The notes under the pieces were generated by a model. The model did no database searches, was not told the DNA's origin, and was given only the letters and a program-made list of their open reading frames with translations. The position numbers and the translations under genes are program-made. Source: Simmondsia chinensis (lineage: Eukaryota > Streptophyta > Magnoliopsida > Caryophyllales > Simmondsiaceae). From it: a stretch of DNA of 64,000 bases. Below, one piece after another: positions 44,854 to 55,320 of the stretch (the stretch's first letter is position 1; every line of letters starts with the position of its first letter). Location of the stretch: positions 374,501-438,500 of the forward strand of contig JAGTTD010000001.1 of assembly GCA_018398585.1 (NCBI GenBank), in the 5' to 3' direction.

Positions 44854-46734
44854 ACTAAAATTTATTTGATAAAATTTTACTTAATGAATAAATTGACACA
44901 ATATAATTTGTATAAAAATTAAATTGACACAATTAAAAGTAGGAAAACAAAATCGTAGGTAAATAAGCCAAGGGGGTTGACCACAAGAAATTAAGTAAGA
45001 AAAAAGGAGGAAGCAAGCAACATGTGCCACCAGATTTGAGGCCATTAATGCAAGAGTGGGAGACAAATGTAAAGGCTTGACGATTGGTCATTAAATGTTT
45101 AATCATATATTATATTAATGAATTCATGAGAAAGCATTAATTGAGAAAATTAAAGCAGCTACACAACACTAAGTGGAAGTGGATCCACCATTTGACTCAA
45201 AGAATATTATTTGCATGTGAGCTACCGAGTACCACTTTGAATTTTTTATTTTCTTTTTAAGTTTTGGGATATTAAATATTCATGGCTAAAAATTAAAAAA
45301 AAAAATCTAGAATATGCAACTACAAAGGGAATGAGTGGGAGTTGCATCATAAGTGAGCTCATGCTGATTTTGCATCCACAGTTGGGTCCAAAATTGTCAA
45401 GAGGGTATTCTGGTTGGACAGCGAATTATATATTAGTATTTTGAGCATAGTTGCACGAAGCGGGAGCGAGAGTGCGGGTAGCCATAAAAGTTTCTAAGGT
45501 TGGGAGTGTTGAGGAAGCGCTTATATTACCATATATTAGATATACAAGAAAAAGTAATAAAATGTTATCAATTGAGCCGTTAAAATATAAATATCAAAAC
45601 AAAGTCAATATTAAGCAATAATCAAGGAATCCAAGTACTCCGACCAATAAGATCTCGAAAATTGACTTCAACATGTCCATACAATTCAATGATTCTTTAA
45701 AATCATGTGACTTAACCAACAAATCATTTAATAAGTATTTTCTTATCAAAATGCTCCCATGATTGTTCGAATCATGCTTCCATCGAGTTTGATACGCATA
45801 GGAAACGTGAATCTGACATTGTAACGCGGAATCACGTTTCCGAAGCGTGGAGCGTTAGTATTTTAGGAGTTTCCTGCAACTATGATCTTGAGATTCTGTG
45901 TATTATTTTTCAAGTCTATAAATTTTGTGAATGAAATTTTTAGTCTAGAAGTTACGTGTTATTTACTGGTAACACCATTATCCCCTCGCTATTCCCCTTA
46001 ATGTTGTCATTCTAATAAAGATAAGTTGGATGAGGGGCCTATTTACACTCTTGCATACCGTCGTTTGGACTATTTTAGTAAATACATGTGATTTTTGAAT
46101 TAAAAAATTATTTCACTAAATTTGTTTACTAAAAAAATTAATATATCAAACATCTAGATACTAATATGTAATTTATCCTATATTTTTTTTCATTTTTTTA
46201 GTCTAGTTTCTAAAATACGTTTCATTACTTTAATTTACATGCACGTAGTATTTAGTACATTTGAAGTTGAACTCGAGCGAGAATAGTACAGGGCTCAGAG
46301 AGGTGGATAAGACTTATGTCCAATCAAAATATTTGGAGGAACTTGTTAAATTCAGGATTTAAAAAATGTGACAAAATGTAAGAGGGAAGATGCATTAGAT
46401 TCTCGGTTCTATTGATTAATTTGGTTACTCTAAATCCAAATCTTTTTTGAGAATTTAGGGCATGGAGCAACTTTATTAATGATTCTTTTTTAGCAACTGA
46501 GGTGTCTATGCTGACGTCAAATATTTCTCTAATAATCCACCTTTAATAAATAGTACACGGTAAAAACAAAAATATAACTAATCTTTAAAAGAGAACTGTG
46601 AGGTTTTGATTGGCCCAGCTTTAGAGCGGGTAGTCTTAAAAATTGAAGGATGGATCAGAGTCAAGGGACCCATCACCCAGCCTGCATGCATGTGATCAAA
46701 ACTTTGGCAACAACGCTGGTCTTTATATGGTGTG
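44854..46734. other. AT-rich gene-free stretch
   Basis: Positions 44870-44970 are a MITE-like remnant (AAATTGACACAAT twice). The rest is AT-rich with no recognisable gene or complete element. Confidence 0.4.
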
Positions 46735-46747
46735 CTATTGGATTTGG

Positions 46748-46935
46748 CGGTTGGGATGCGGTGCTTCTATGCTTCCGTGCTACCACGCTTCTTAGATTGG
46801 CGGCCCTCGAAAACAGCCTCCCTTCAGGGTAGCACCCGAAAGGAGGAAGGCTACATATATCCATCCCGCCCCCTAGACCCTGCGTAGACAGGAGCCCTTG
46901 GGGTACTGGGATTGCTGTCGTTGTTGCTGCTGCTA
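46748..46935 (+). mobile_element. 5'-truncated RTE LINE copy with 13-bp TSD
   Basis: Flanked by CTATTGGATTTGG at 46735-46747 and 46936-46948. The last about 125 bp are the shared 3' block (AACAGCCTCCCTTCAGGG, GGAGCCCTTGGGGTACTGGG) ending in GTTGTTGCTGCTGCTA. The first about 60 bp are not 5S sequence, so this is more likely the LINE than the SINE. Confidence 0.85.
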
Positions 46936-46951
46936 CTATTGGATTTGGGGT

Positions 46952-47080
46952 AATCGGTTAGGCTACTCACCTCCTAAATATAAGGATTTTAGTTCAAAGC
47001 TCGTATCTTCCTTTCTTCAACTATAGGTGACCCTATTTAAGGTAATGTCTCACCTCCTTATCCACGACTTGTCAAAACCT
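46952..47080 (+). mobile_element. tRNA-derived SINE fragment
   Basis: GTAATCGGTTAGGCTACTCA, then TTTTAGTTCAAAGCTCGTAT, ending CTATTTAAGGTAATGTCTCA. Same layout as 29562-29690. It sits directly after the LINE copy and its TSD. Confidence 0.55.
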
Positions 47081-47089
47081 CAAGCAAAA

Positions 47090-48902
47090 CAGGCAACTGT
47101 TTGGGACCTCTAATTAGCGAAGGGTCCCTTTTGAAAATTAGTTCTATTACGAGTTTGCTTCTATGGCACATCACATTCATAATTAGAGAAACAGTGATCA
47201 ATATATAATACATTATAAATGCATATCTGCTTATATAAATAATATAGCATGGATTATTTGAGACGTGTTTAAGCTAAGTTGAAAACATTTATCAAACTTG
47301 CTTTGCACCCCAAAAATCTCAAGACCGACCCAATACTAATCATTGTAAAAGAAGTCTATATAGTGGACCCTTTTTCAAAGGGAAAACAATAAATGAATTA
47401 GCAATAGAACACAAAAATGGGAAATAAGAGAGCCCCACTAACCTGAAAGAGCCTTCAGGGAGCCCCTCCATTTGCATGTGATGTGTCCCAAAAATCACAC
47501 CCCCAGAATCCCCTTTTCATTCTTTTTTCATGTTAGAAAGGCAACCTTCCTTCTATACTTTCGGTATCTGTAAATATTCATTCGGTTTGTTTAATGTTGT
47601 CCTGCACAAATGTAATGACACCATCATTTAACTCTACTGTCAGAAATTACAAGGGGAAGGTAAAAATGACAGCACACAATTTCAAGGCATTCCAGTCTAC
47701 TCCGTAGCGTTGACTTTGCTGGAAATGAACTATGAAAAGCATATGCTGAATAGCACCTAAAATGGGGAGGAATGACTCTAGGATTTGAATGCAAATGCTA
47801 TAAATTAGGGAGCGAGGAAGCAGAGGCATTGAGTTCGAAGCTCATTTTCCCATGTCCTAGATGTTGGTGACTCTTCTTAGGATAGTATTGTTGTACCTCT
47901 TTACCTTATAAAAGATTAGAAAAAGGAAGCAGAGATGTATTCTGATGAATCACTGGGGTGGACAAAGTGGTAATTACATTAAACTATCTTGGAGATAGTC
48001 GAGGTTCAGACATTGTCATTCCCTTCCTTAATGTAATCTTTATCTTAAAAAAAAAGAGAGAGTCGGGAGGTGAGTTGAGCTAAGTTTGAACTCGCAAGGC
48101 TCATAAGTCTAAAGTACAACTCCACTCGAAAAGGTTGGAGCTGAGCTTTGCTCCTTTGGGCTAATCAGCCTCAAGCAAGGCTCGTTTATGCTCTATGAAG
48201 TTCAAGCTCAGCTTATTAAAGCTCCAACTTGACTCGATTATGCTCACGAGTTGACAAGCAAACTTAGACTTCTTGCGTAGAGCTGGTTTTATTTTATAAT
48301 CCCTAGAGCAAAGAATTGGGTTTTACTGAGAGTGTGTTCAGTCACACTAGGGTTTGTATGTTGTATATATATTCTTGCCCAAGCCTTGCGAGACGTTAGG
48401 TGCGAGAAGAAAAAAAATCTCTTCAACTTCATGGACGTAGGCATAATTGGCTAAACCACGTAAACCTTGCCTCTTGTTCTCTCTTTATCGTTAAATTTTT
48501 CATTATATTCCTGTTTCATTCAGCATTCAGACATAATATAAATGCAGAGAGAAAAGATAGATAACCAATGAAGGTAAAACCAAGAGAGGGAGGTAATCTA
48601 TGCATCAATATCGTAATGTCATTCAAATCAAAATTGTCCATTCTACAGCTTCCTATGGGCCAATGAATTAATTTGTGTCATTACCCATATTCTATTTCAA
48701 GATATAAATTCAGTGCTCTTTATAAAGGTTATAACTAGCATCCAGGAAAGCAACGTATCACCTACTCGGTTTACAAATTAAACTTGAATATTATTTACGT
48801 TTCGGTATTAATTTGCCTACGATGTAGTATGAACTGGGATTAACCTAGCACGTACCCTGTGACCAGGAGTTTAAACCGTTTGGTTTAAGAATGATATTAT
48901 AT
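47090..48902. other. Gene-free stretch with SINE, hAT-like and LTR pieces
   Basis: Positions 47955-48055 look like a SINE (GGGGTGGACAAAGTGGTAAT, then GTCGAGGTTCAGACATTGTC, A run). Positions 48071-48260 carry hAT-like words. Positions 48290-48525 are an LTR fragment of the 30660 type (CATGGACGTAGGCATAATTG, CTAAACCACGTAAACCTTG). I see no gene. Confidence 0.45.
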
Positions 48903-49476
48903 TGTTAGGATCAAATCCCCCAAACACGATCAGGATCAAAGCAAACAACCAAAAATAAGAACGAAAAAAAAGGAATTCTCAACACACAAAGTTCACTAGG
49001 AAATCCCTCAATGTGAGGTAAAGGCCTCGGTAAAGTCTGTGAAGAAGGAAAGTTTACCAATAACGAGGAGATTACAAGATGTTTCTTTCCCGCTCATTCC
49101 CTCACCTCATATACACCACATCTCCCTCAGTATTTTTCATTCAATTGCTGGGAACAAGCTTCCCTCGATGTGAGGACAAAAACCCTAGAGTCCCCCTTTT
49201 CTCCTAATATATGCTAACCAAAATAAAAAAGTGAATTAGGCTCGTTCCTGTGCTGCACTACAAAACTCCCATTTATGTCCTAGGCCTCATTGGGCACACA
49301 CTAACAAAATATTGGGCAAGGAACTGCAAGCGGGTTGCACCAAGGTTCAAGGCAATAAACATGTCCTTTCATATGACTGCCCCGAACTTGAAACATAAAC
49401 AGTGCACAAACCTACTTCATATTCATCCCTATTGCTAAAATTCTATTCCTAATATGAGTAGAATTTGAATTCAACA
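48903..49476. mobile_element. Probable solo LTR, 574 bp
   Basis: Starts TGTTAGGATCAAATCC and ends GAATTCAACA. The flanking pentamers are TATAT and TATGT (4 of 5). The sequence looks like a plant LTR and no other domain is present. Orientation unknown. Confidence 0.55.
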
Positions 49477-49866
49477 TATGTCAGACCAAGATGCTCTAAA
49501 GAAAATATTTATTGAGGCAAATAAGGGCTTTATTATTTTTTTTAATTGAGGTCAAAATTCACACAACAGATTTAGACAAAAAGCAAAATGGCTCTCAAAT
49601 AAAGAGATCAAACTTCAAAGTATAAAGACAAAAACAAAACTCAAAAGCACAGAATAGCAACCAAAAACTTACACAAGGAGAAAACCCCAGAAGGCTCGCC
49701 GAAAAATGAATGTCCAGAAGCAGAACACCAAAAAGAACTCAAAAACAAACTCAATCCAATTAAAGTACAACGGCCCAATAATATGTCCAAGCTCCCACTC
49801 TCCTTCAGTCCTGGCTGGGCCAGGCCAAGTCTTGCCCTCCCTGAGTCCATGATGATTTATATGAAC

Positions 49867-49895
49867 AACAACAATAACAAACCCAGTGCCTCATG
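49867..49895 (-). mobile_element. 29-bp minimal retroposed tail with perfect 18-bp TSD
   Basis: ATGATGATTTATATGAAC occurs at 49849-49866 and again at 49896-49913. Between them is AACAACAATAACAAACCCAG then TGCCTCATG, the reverse complement of the very end (GAGGCACTGGGTTTGTTATTGTTGTT) of the SINE/LINE family. It is an extreme 5' truncation. Confidence 0.88.
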
Positions 49896-49913
49896 ATGAT
49901 GATTTATATGAAC

Positions 49914-51562
49914 ATCCCACAAAAATTATCTTGATTGATTGATCCGCGGAACCAATAGACCAATTGGAGATGGGGCTTAAATCAAGTCAGAAAACAAAGG
50001 CAAACCAAGCTAACTCGATCTGATTTACTGAACTTCTATATCAAGAAACTGTAAGCTTGGCGTCAACGTCAAATTTGATATTCTATATGTGACGCCAAAT
50101 CCATGTTGGATTTGGCAAGCTTCTAACAGCAAAGTTCCAGGAACGAATAATTACTACAAGCATCACTGCTGCTCATTTTTTTAGTAAAATGACCTTCAAC
50201 AGTTCATATACATTGGTGAAAATCAATAAGATTGCTTCATTATAATATGAAATTACAAACCCAAGTTTTGGAAACAACCCCTTTGTAAAAGTGAAGGTCA
50301 GCTTGCAATACATTTGTCTTCCCCTATCCCATTAGGCAGCGCCTTATTCAATAGACTATTTTTCTTATGAGAACTTTCTCGAATAGAAAAGCCATTACAG
50401 ATATATTTCAATCAGAGTGATCTCAAAGCCAAATCCTTAAGAGAGTGGTAAAAAAGGATGATGGCACTTGGGGAAATGTCATCAGTCAATATAAAATTTA
50501 GTACAGCGTTGAGATACCACCAAAATTAAGGCTCTAGGATAAGGGATTCTAGATTCAAATCCAGACTCAGAGGAAATAGAAGATATGTTAGAACGACTAG
50601 CGTATGGCCGGTGTCCGATGACATCGACATTGATATCAATAACTATATGACCAAAAACAACCTAAGGTTGCAACTAAGAAATAGAACTCAAAGAAGGCCT
50701 TAGACCAACTAAATTATTGAGAGTGATGAGAGTCGGAAATGAGTATGTGTGAGTCAACAATCAGCTTCCAACACCCCCCCCCCCAAAAAAAAGGTACTTT
50801 CGAGAAGAAAACAACAGTCAAAAGAAGATACACTCAAATTACACACAACTAGGAAAGAGTTGTGAGGCAAAGCAAATAAAAAATCACACCAATATCCACA
50901 CCCATGATGAATACTCCATATATGATACATGTCATTTACAAGGTAAGGAGGTATAATCTACCCTAAAAAAGGTCACTAACATATGAGAGAGGGAAGAAAT
51001 GAGCTTCAACCCCAATATCTCACCAAGACAACAAAAGTCCTTATACCATTATAAACCACGAGATTTACCTTAGAATAATCTGAAAACACTACGATGACAA
51101 AAGTCCTCTCACGCTATAAACCACAAAGCATCAATAATTTCAGATATAGCCTGTAGGGCTTTGAGGTTTGAAACTTCGCTGCACTCCACCGATTGACAGA
51201 TTCTTGGGAAAAAGAACACACTTAGTCCTATGGGTTCTTGAACAGAGAGAATTTCTATCGATAGTTCTTCTTTGGGGGAACTCCCTTAATTCCAGAAGTG
51301 ATCGAACTAAACATTAAGACAAGAGACGTGGGGATTTATGGCTACCCCACATTTGCCTTCTATGTGCTTAGCGGAGTGGTAAACTTTGCAAGAGCAGTCT
51401 TTCTAATTTTTGAATCCTCACTATTGTCTAATATGTATATCAAGACCAATAGACAACACATATTCTTGAATTTACAACTATCGGGTTTTGAAATTTCAAA
51501 CTGTTGATAAAAGTATAAATAGGATGGCATCCGAGTAGAAGTAAGCAAGAGCGTGCGGACAA
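49914..51562. other. Gene-free stretch with one SINE-like copy
   Basis: Positions 50939-51060 resemble the 29562-29690 SINE in minus orientation (AAGGTAAGGAGGTATAATCT at its tail side). A C run followed by an A run lies at 50774-50791. I see no gene. Confidence 0.4.
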
Positions 51563-51685
51563 GTAGGATTCCACTATGCAAAAGTTCTGGGCGAGCAAGG
51601 GGAGTAGGATTCCACTATGCAAAAGGTATGGGCGAGTAAAATGAGTAGGATTACACTGTGCAAAAGGTGTGGACGAGTAAGATTC
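51563..51685 (+). repeat. Three tandem copies of a 41-bp unit
   Basis: Units start at 51563, 51604 and 51645 with GTAGGATTCCACTATGCAAA, AGG.ATGGGCGAGTAA. The third has drifted (TTACACTGTG). Origin unknown. Confidence 0.85.
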
Positions 51686-52269
51686 AATAGGGCCCTTATT
51701 CACCTCCATCACCTCTGGCATGGCACTTGGCAAGCAACGCTTTCAAATGTTACTCACCCACTTATCCTCCCTGGGTTCAATCCATCCTCATTATCTCTAA
51801 TCTAGAGGTCAAACAATGATATTTATCCCAGGCTTCTTACTCGCCCCTAGGCTTCTAACTTTAGTCGTTCGTCCAAGTATAAGGTTTACATGGCCCACTG
51901 GGTTAGATACCAAACCCATACTCGCCCACCCTGGTCCGATTACCAAGCCTATCCTGCCTCGAGTATGCTTTTGAAAGTGAACTCCAGGGGTTACTCGCCT
52001 GTAGGGACCAAGTATCCTATACATATGTCAGATAAAAGAATAAAACACAATGTCCCTAAGGACACCTCATCCTTTTTCCATTTTCCTACAAAACACCAAG
52101 TTCATACTAGGACAAGGGGACCACTCCCATATCATCTCATATAAAGAACCTCAAAGTCATCTCAATTCTAGTCCCATTACCTTTCTTAAGAGTTGAAGTT
52201 GGCTCTTCTTGCTGAAAAACCGATTGAAAACACAAAGACAGCCTAGATATTATTAACAAATCAACTACC

Positions 52270-52537
52270 CCAAAAGTTTAAAGGTGGTGGATAGAATCTC
52301 AAAATGATTCTATACTTCAACATATATCCCATTACGCGAGTGCCAATAGAACTTTAAACATGAATAATGCACAACCAGACACACTATACCTTGTGCTAAA
52401 ATTATTTAAATATTCACAGTGGGGGCTATTGCTATCCAAACTCATAACATTTTAGTCAACAAGGCTCTAATAAATACCATGTTCAGAAACCCAAAGCTTA
52501 AGTTGACAGGTAAAGACACAAAAATAATTTTATACTG
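52270..52537 (-). mobile_element. TRIM-like element, decayed
   Basis: Same block order as 24930-25214 on the minus strand: the two LTR-like ends contain GATTCTATACTTCAACA and AATTTTATACTGTAAAC; in between are CTATACCTTGTGCTAAAATT and GTCAACAAGGCTCTAA. Confidence 0.6.
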
Positions 52538-52923
52538 TAAACAAAATCATTCACTTAATATACACCCAGAAGTCTAAAACTCCTTGAAATCAGACTATAT
52601 CTTCATTAAAGAACAACAAATTAAGAATCTCAACCAGCAAACAAAAAAAATGAAAGGGTGGCACCAAACAGACGAGTGGGGTAGGGGGGTTATGATGCAG
52701 ACCCAACATTGCAAATGGGATAATGAATCAGGGAGATATAAGAACCCTAATTTTGCAAATGAATCTAAAATTGAGGCTGAGAATCATCAACCCCACGGTC
52801 CCAGTAAAATATAGAGAGAGAGAAGAAATACCAGAGAGAGTGGGGACGCAAAAATGTCGGCCAAATGCATCCATGGATGCGACATGACAAGCTTTTTGGC
52901 GATGAAATTTCCACAGAAAAAGG

Positions 52924-52930
52924 CAAAAAA
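52924..52930 (-). terminator. RNA polymerase III terminator of tRNA-Met
   Basis: A run of six T on the minus strand begins 10 nt past the tRNA 3' end. Confidence 0.75.
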
Positions 52931-52939
52931 TAAGAGGTT

Positions 52940-53027
52940 TGGGGTGAGAGAGGCTCGAACTCTCGACCTCAGGATCACTCAACTAAAGCTATGAGACCTA
53001 CGCGCTAGCCAACTGCGCCACCACCCC
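52940..53027 (-). tRNA. tRNA-Met (CAT), elongator type, with intron
   Basis: On the minus strand it starts GGGGTGGTGGCGCAGTTGGC and ends GAGCCTCTCTCACCCC plus discriminator A. The acceptor arms pair GGGGTGG with TCACCCC. The A box TGGCGCAGTTGG and B box AGTTCGAGCC are intact. The anticodon CAT is followed by A and then about 14 nt (GCTTTAGTTGAGTG) before ATCCTGAGG, the place where plant elongator tRNA-Met genes carry their intron. No CCA is encoded, as expected. Confidence 0.95.
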
Positions 53028-53186
53028 AGCATGACTCTTATCGCTAAACTCAACTTTTGTAAGAAGGTTGCAAAGGCAAAATTAATCATAGACAGAATAA
53101 TGAGACTCTCAAAATTTTTTTAAAAACTATAAACTTACTTTAATAATAAAAATTTTACTCTGGTATTCATATTACCCTTTTTAGCA

Positions 53187-53424
53187 ATATTCCTGGTGTC
53201 CCAAGGACTCCCGCCTAAATAGGGTATGGGGGGATGGATGTGCGCAACTTTTCCCCGTCAAAATGCTGCCTTGAAAGGAGGCTGTTTCCAAGAACCCCTA
53301 ACCTGAGGGGTGCAACACAAGGACTTCCTGGGAGGTCACCCATCTTGGTACTACTCTCGCCCAAGCTCGCTTAACGTCGGAGTCCTAATGAGATCCTGTG
53401 CTTACGTGTTGGTACCTTCTTAGT
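53187..53424 (-). mobile_element. 5S rRNA-headed SINE, near full length
   Basis: Minus strand: 5S head from about nt 7 (GGTACCAACACGTAAGCACA, then GTTAAGCGAGCTTGGGCGAG, AGTAGTACCAAGATGGGTGA), the 5S end CTTGTGTTGCACCCCT, then the LINE-derived half (GGAAACAGCCTCCTTTC, GGCGGGAGTCCTTGGG). A possible TSD is ATATTACCCT (53169-53178, 53432-53441). Confidence 0.9.
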
Positions 53425-54329
53425 TGGTAAAATATTACCCTGTATTTATATAATTACACAACTTTTTGTGGGGATTTATGTATTATGACCTTGGTGAGAT
53501 GTTATGGATTTCGTGGCATACTTAGAGGATTGATGACAAAAGACACTGTTGTTTAAGCAATGTCTTAGAGAAGTAAGTATGACTGTTGATTGGTGGTGAG
53601 AGTGGGACATCGTATTGTTATGTGATTTAGTGGTCCTAGTGCCTAACTCGGTTCGAGACTTTATAGTTTATCTTGATGCGTTAGGTACACTTTCCTAAGA
53701 GGCTTACTTAGCGCCTTTTTTCCTTTAATCATTGTAAAATTATTAAAATACATGATATTTACTTTACAAAAAGCAAGGTGCTTAAAAATAAAAGAACAGC
53801 ATTGACTTTATCACCGATGATCTGAAAGACGATGCGCCGACAGTCAAAGAGGACGTGGAGAATGACTTGATAATTGGAAAAGTTATATGGTAAATGCTGC
53901 ATCCACATTCCAGTTTCTGACGATAAGAATTGATATCCTTCTCCTTTTCTTGTAAAATATGTTGCATTAGATATAAAACTATATTATATTCTTTTATTAT
54001 GTCAATTAGTCATTAGCTCATCGCAATTCGAGTATCATACTTATTTGAATATATTTTTGGTGAAACTACATAAAAATTGAAAGATTATATTTTTAGTAGA
54101 AGTTATTTAAAACATTATATATATTTATATATATATATATTTTGTTATATAACTGTGCTCAATAAAAATAGTTATAGAAGAATAATTTAAATAGAAGAAT
54201 TAAAACATGACTCCCACGCAAACAGAGACCTGGGAGTCAACCATGATGGTCGCCACATTAGCTATATATACATAGTTTTGATACTATTTATTGTTTTAAG
54301 TTTCTGTTTTTCGAATGGTTCATTTGCTA

Positions 54330-54567
54330 TGCACTAAGGCACCGGATTCTAGCAGAACTCTGAATTTAAGTGTGCTTGGGTAAGAGTGGTATCAGGATGG
54401 GCGACTTCCTAAGAAGTCCTTATATTGCCAACCCTATAAAGTTGGGGATCCTCGAAAACAGCCTCTCGGCAGGGTTACACCCTGAAGGGGTAAGGCTGCG
54501 TACATTCACCCCTTCCATACCCCATTTATGCAGGAGCCCTTGAGACACGGGGTCTGTTGTTGTTGTT
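54330..54567 (+). mobile_element. 5S rRNA-headed SINE, near full length
   Basis: Plus strand: GCACTAAGGCACCGGATTCT, AGTGTGCTTGGGTAAGAGTG, GGATGGGCGACTTCC (5S), a linker CCAACCCTATAAAGTTGGGG, then GAAAACAGCCTCTC, AGGCTGCGTACATTC, CAGGAGCCCTTGAG and TTGTTGTTGTTG. Flanks GAATGGTTCATTT and GAATGTACATTTT look like a worn duplication. Confidence 0.92.
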
Positions 54568-54631
54568 GAATGTACATTTTGTCGAACTATTTTTGCTTTC
54601 TAAAATTTGCGGATGGAATAAAAGAAAAAGG

Positions 54632-54865
54632 AACATACCCAATGCCTCAAGAGCTCCCTCCTACACAGGGTCTGGGGGGGCGGATGTATGCAACCTTCCC
54701 CCCCTTCAGGGTGTTAACCTGAAGAGAGGCTGTTTCCCAGTGCCCCCAACCTGAGGGTGAGGACTTCCCAGGAGGTCACCCATACTGGTGCTACTCTCGC
54801 CCAAGCACGCTTAACTTTGGAGTTCTAATGAGATCCGATGACAGCGTGTTGGTGCCCTCTTTGGT
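54632..54865 (-). mobile_element. 5S rRNA-headed SINE, full length, with about 22-bp TSD
   Basis: Minus strand: GGGCACCAACACGCTGTCAT, AACTCCAAAGTTAAGCGTGC, TTGGGCGAGAGTAGCACC, GTCCTCACCCTCAGGTTGG, GAAACAGCCTCTCTTCAGG and the tail AGGCATTGGGTATGTT. The duplication is TGCGGATGGAATAAAAGAAA (from 54608) versus TGTGGATGGAATGAAGGAAA (from 54866). Confidence 0.93.
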
Positions 54866-55055
54866 TGTGGATGGAATGAAGGAAAGGTTATTAAATCTTT
54901 CTTCCCTCTTCTAAATCATAGCAGCATCTGCATCAATTTGCATTTAATATACAGAGGGTAATGATATTGGTAGAACAACATTGTTACTATTAAAGTAAAA
55001 TAATAAATTTTAAGACAATTTTATAAATTTCATTATTTATAAGTTATATCATTAC

Positions 55056-55300
55056 AATAACAACATGTCCAGTGTCTCAAAGGCTACCGCATAAGCAGGA
55101 TCTGGGAGGGGTGGGATGTACGTAGCCTTACCCCTTCAAACTGATACCCTAACGAGAGGCTGTTTCCGAGGACCCCTAACCTGAGAATAATGGAAAGCAT
55201 GAAAAGTATGAAAAGCATGAACGCATAAAAGGAAAAAACATACAAGCGTGTAGGTGGAAGAGCAAATACAACGCCACAATAGCACAATAATAGCAAGCAC
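55056..55300 (-). mobile_element. 5'-truncated RTE LINE 3' end with 19-bp TSD
   Basis: Flanked by TTATAAGTTATATCATTAC (55037-55055) and TTATAAATTATATCATTAC (55301-55319). On the minus strand about 120 bp of LINE 3' UTR (CACGCTTGTATG, ATGCGTTCATGC) precede the shared block GAAACAGCCTCTCGTTAGGG, GGCTACGTACATCC and ATGTTGTTATTG. It is inserted inside an older AT-rich repeat. Confidence 0.9.
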
Positions 55301-55320
55301 TTATAAATTATATCATTACT

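Noticed and set aside
53187..54865. Cassandra-type TRIM as explanation of the 5S sequences
   Set aside because: No paired LTRs; copies are 5'-truncated at random, have 13-22 bp duplications and end in TTG repeats shared with a LINE, which is retroposition and not LTR integration.
54632..54865. Functional 5S rRNA gene
   Set aside because: Every copy diverges from the plant 5S consensus as I recall it, lacks the first few bases and a T-run terminator at the 5S end, and continues directly into the LINE-derived part.
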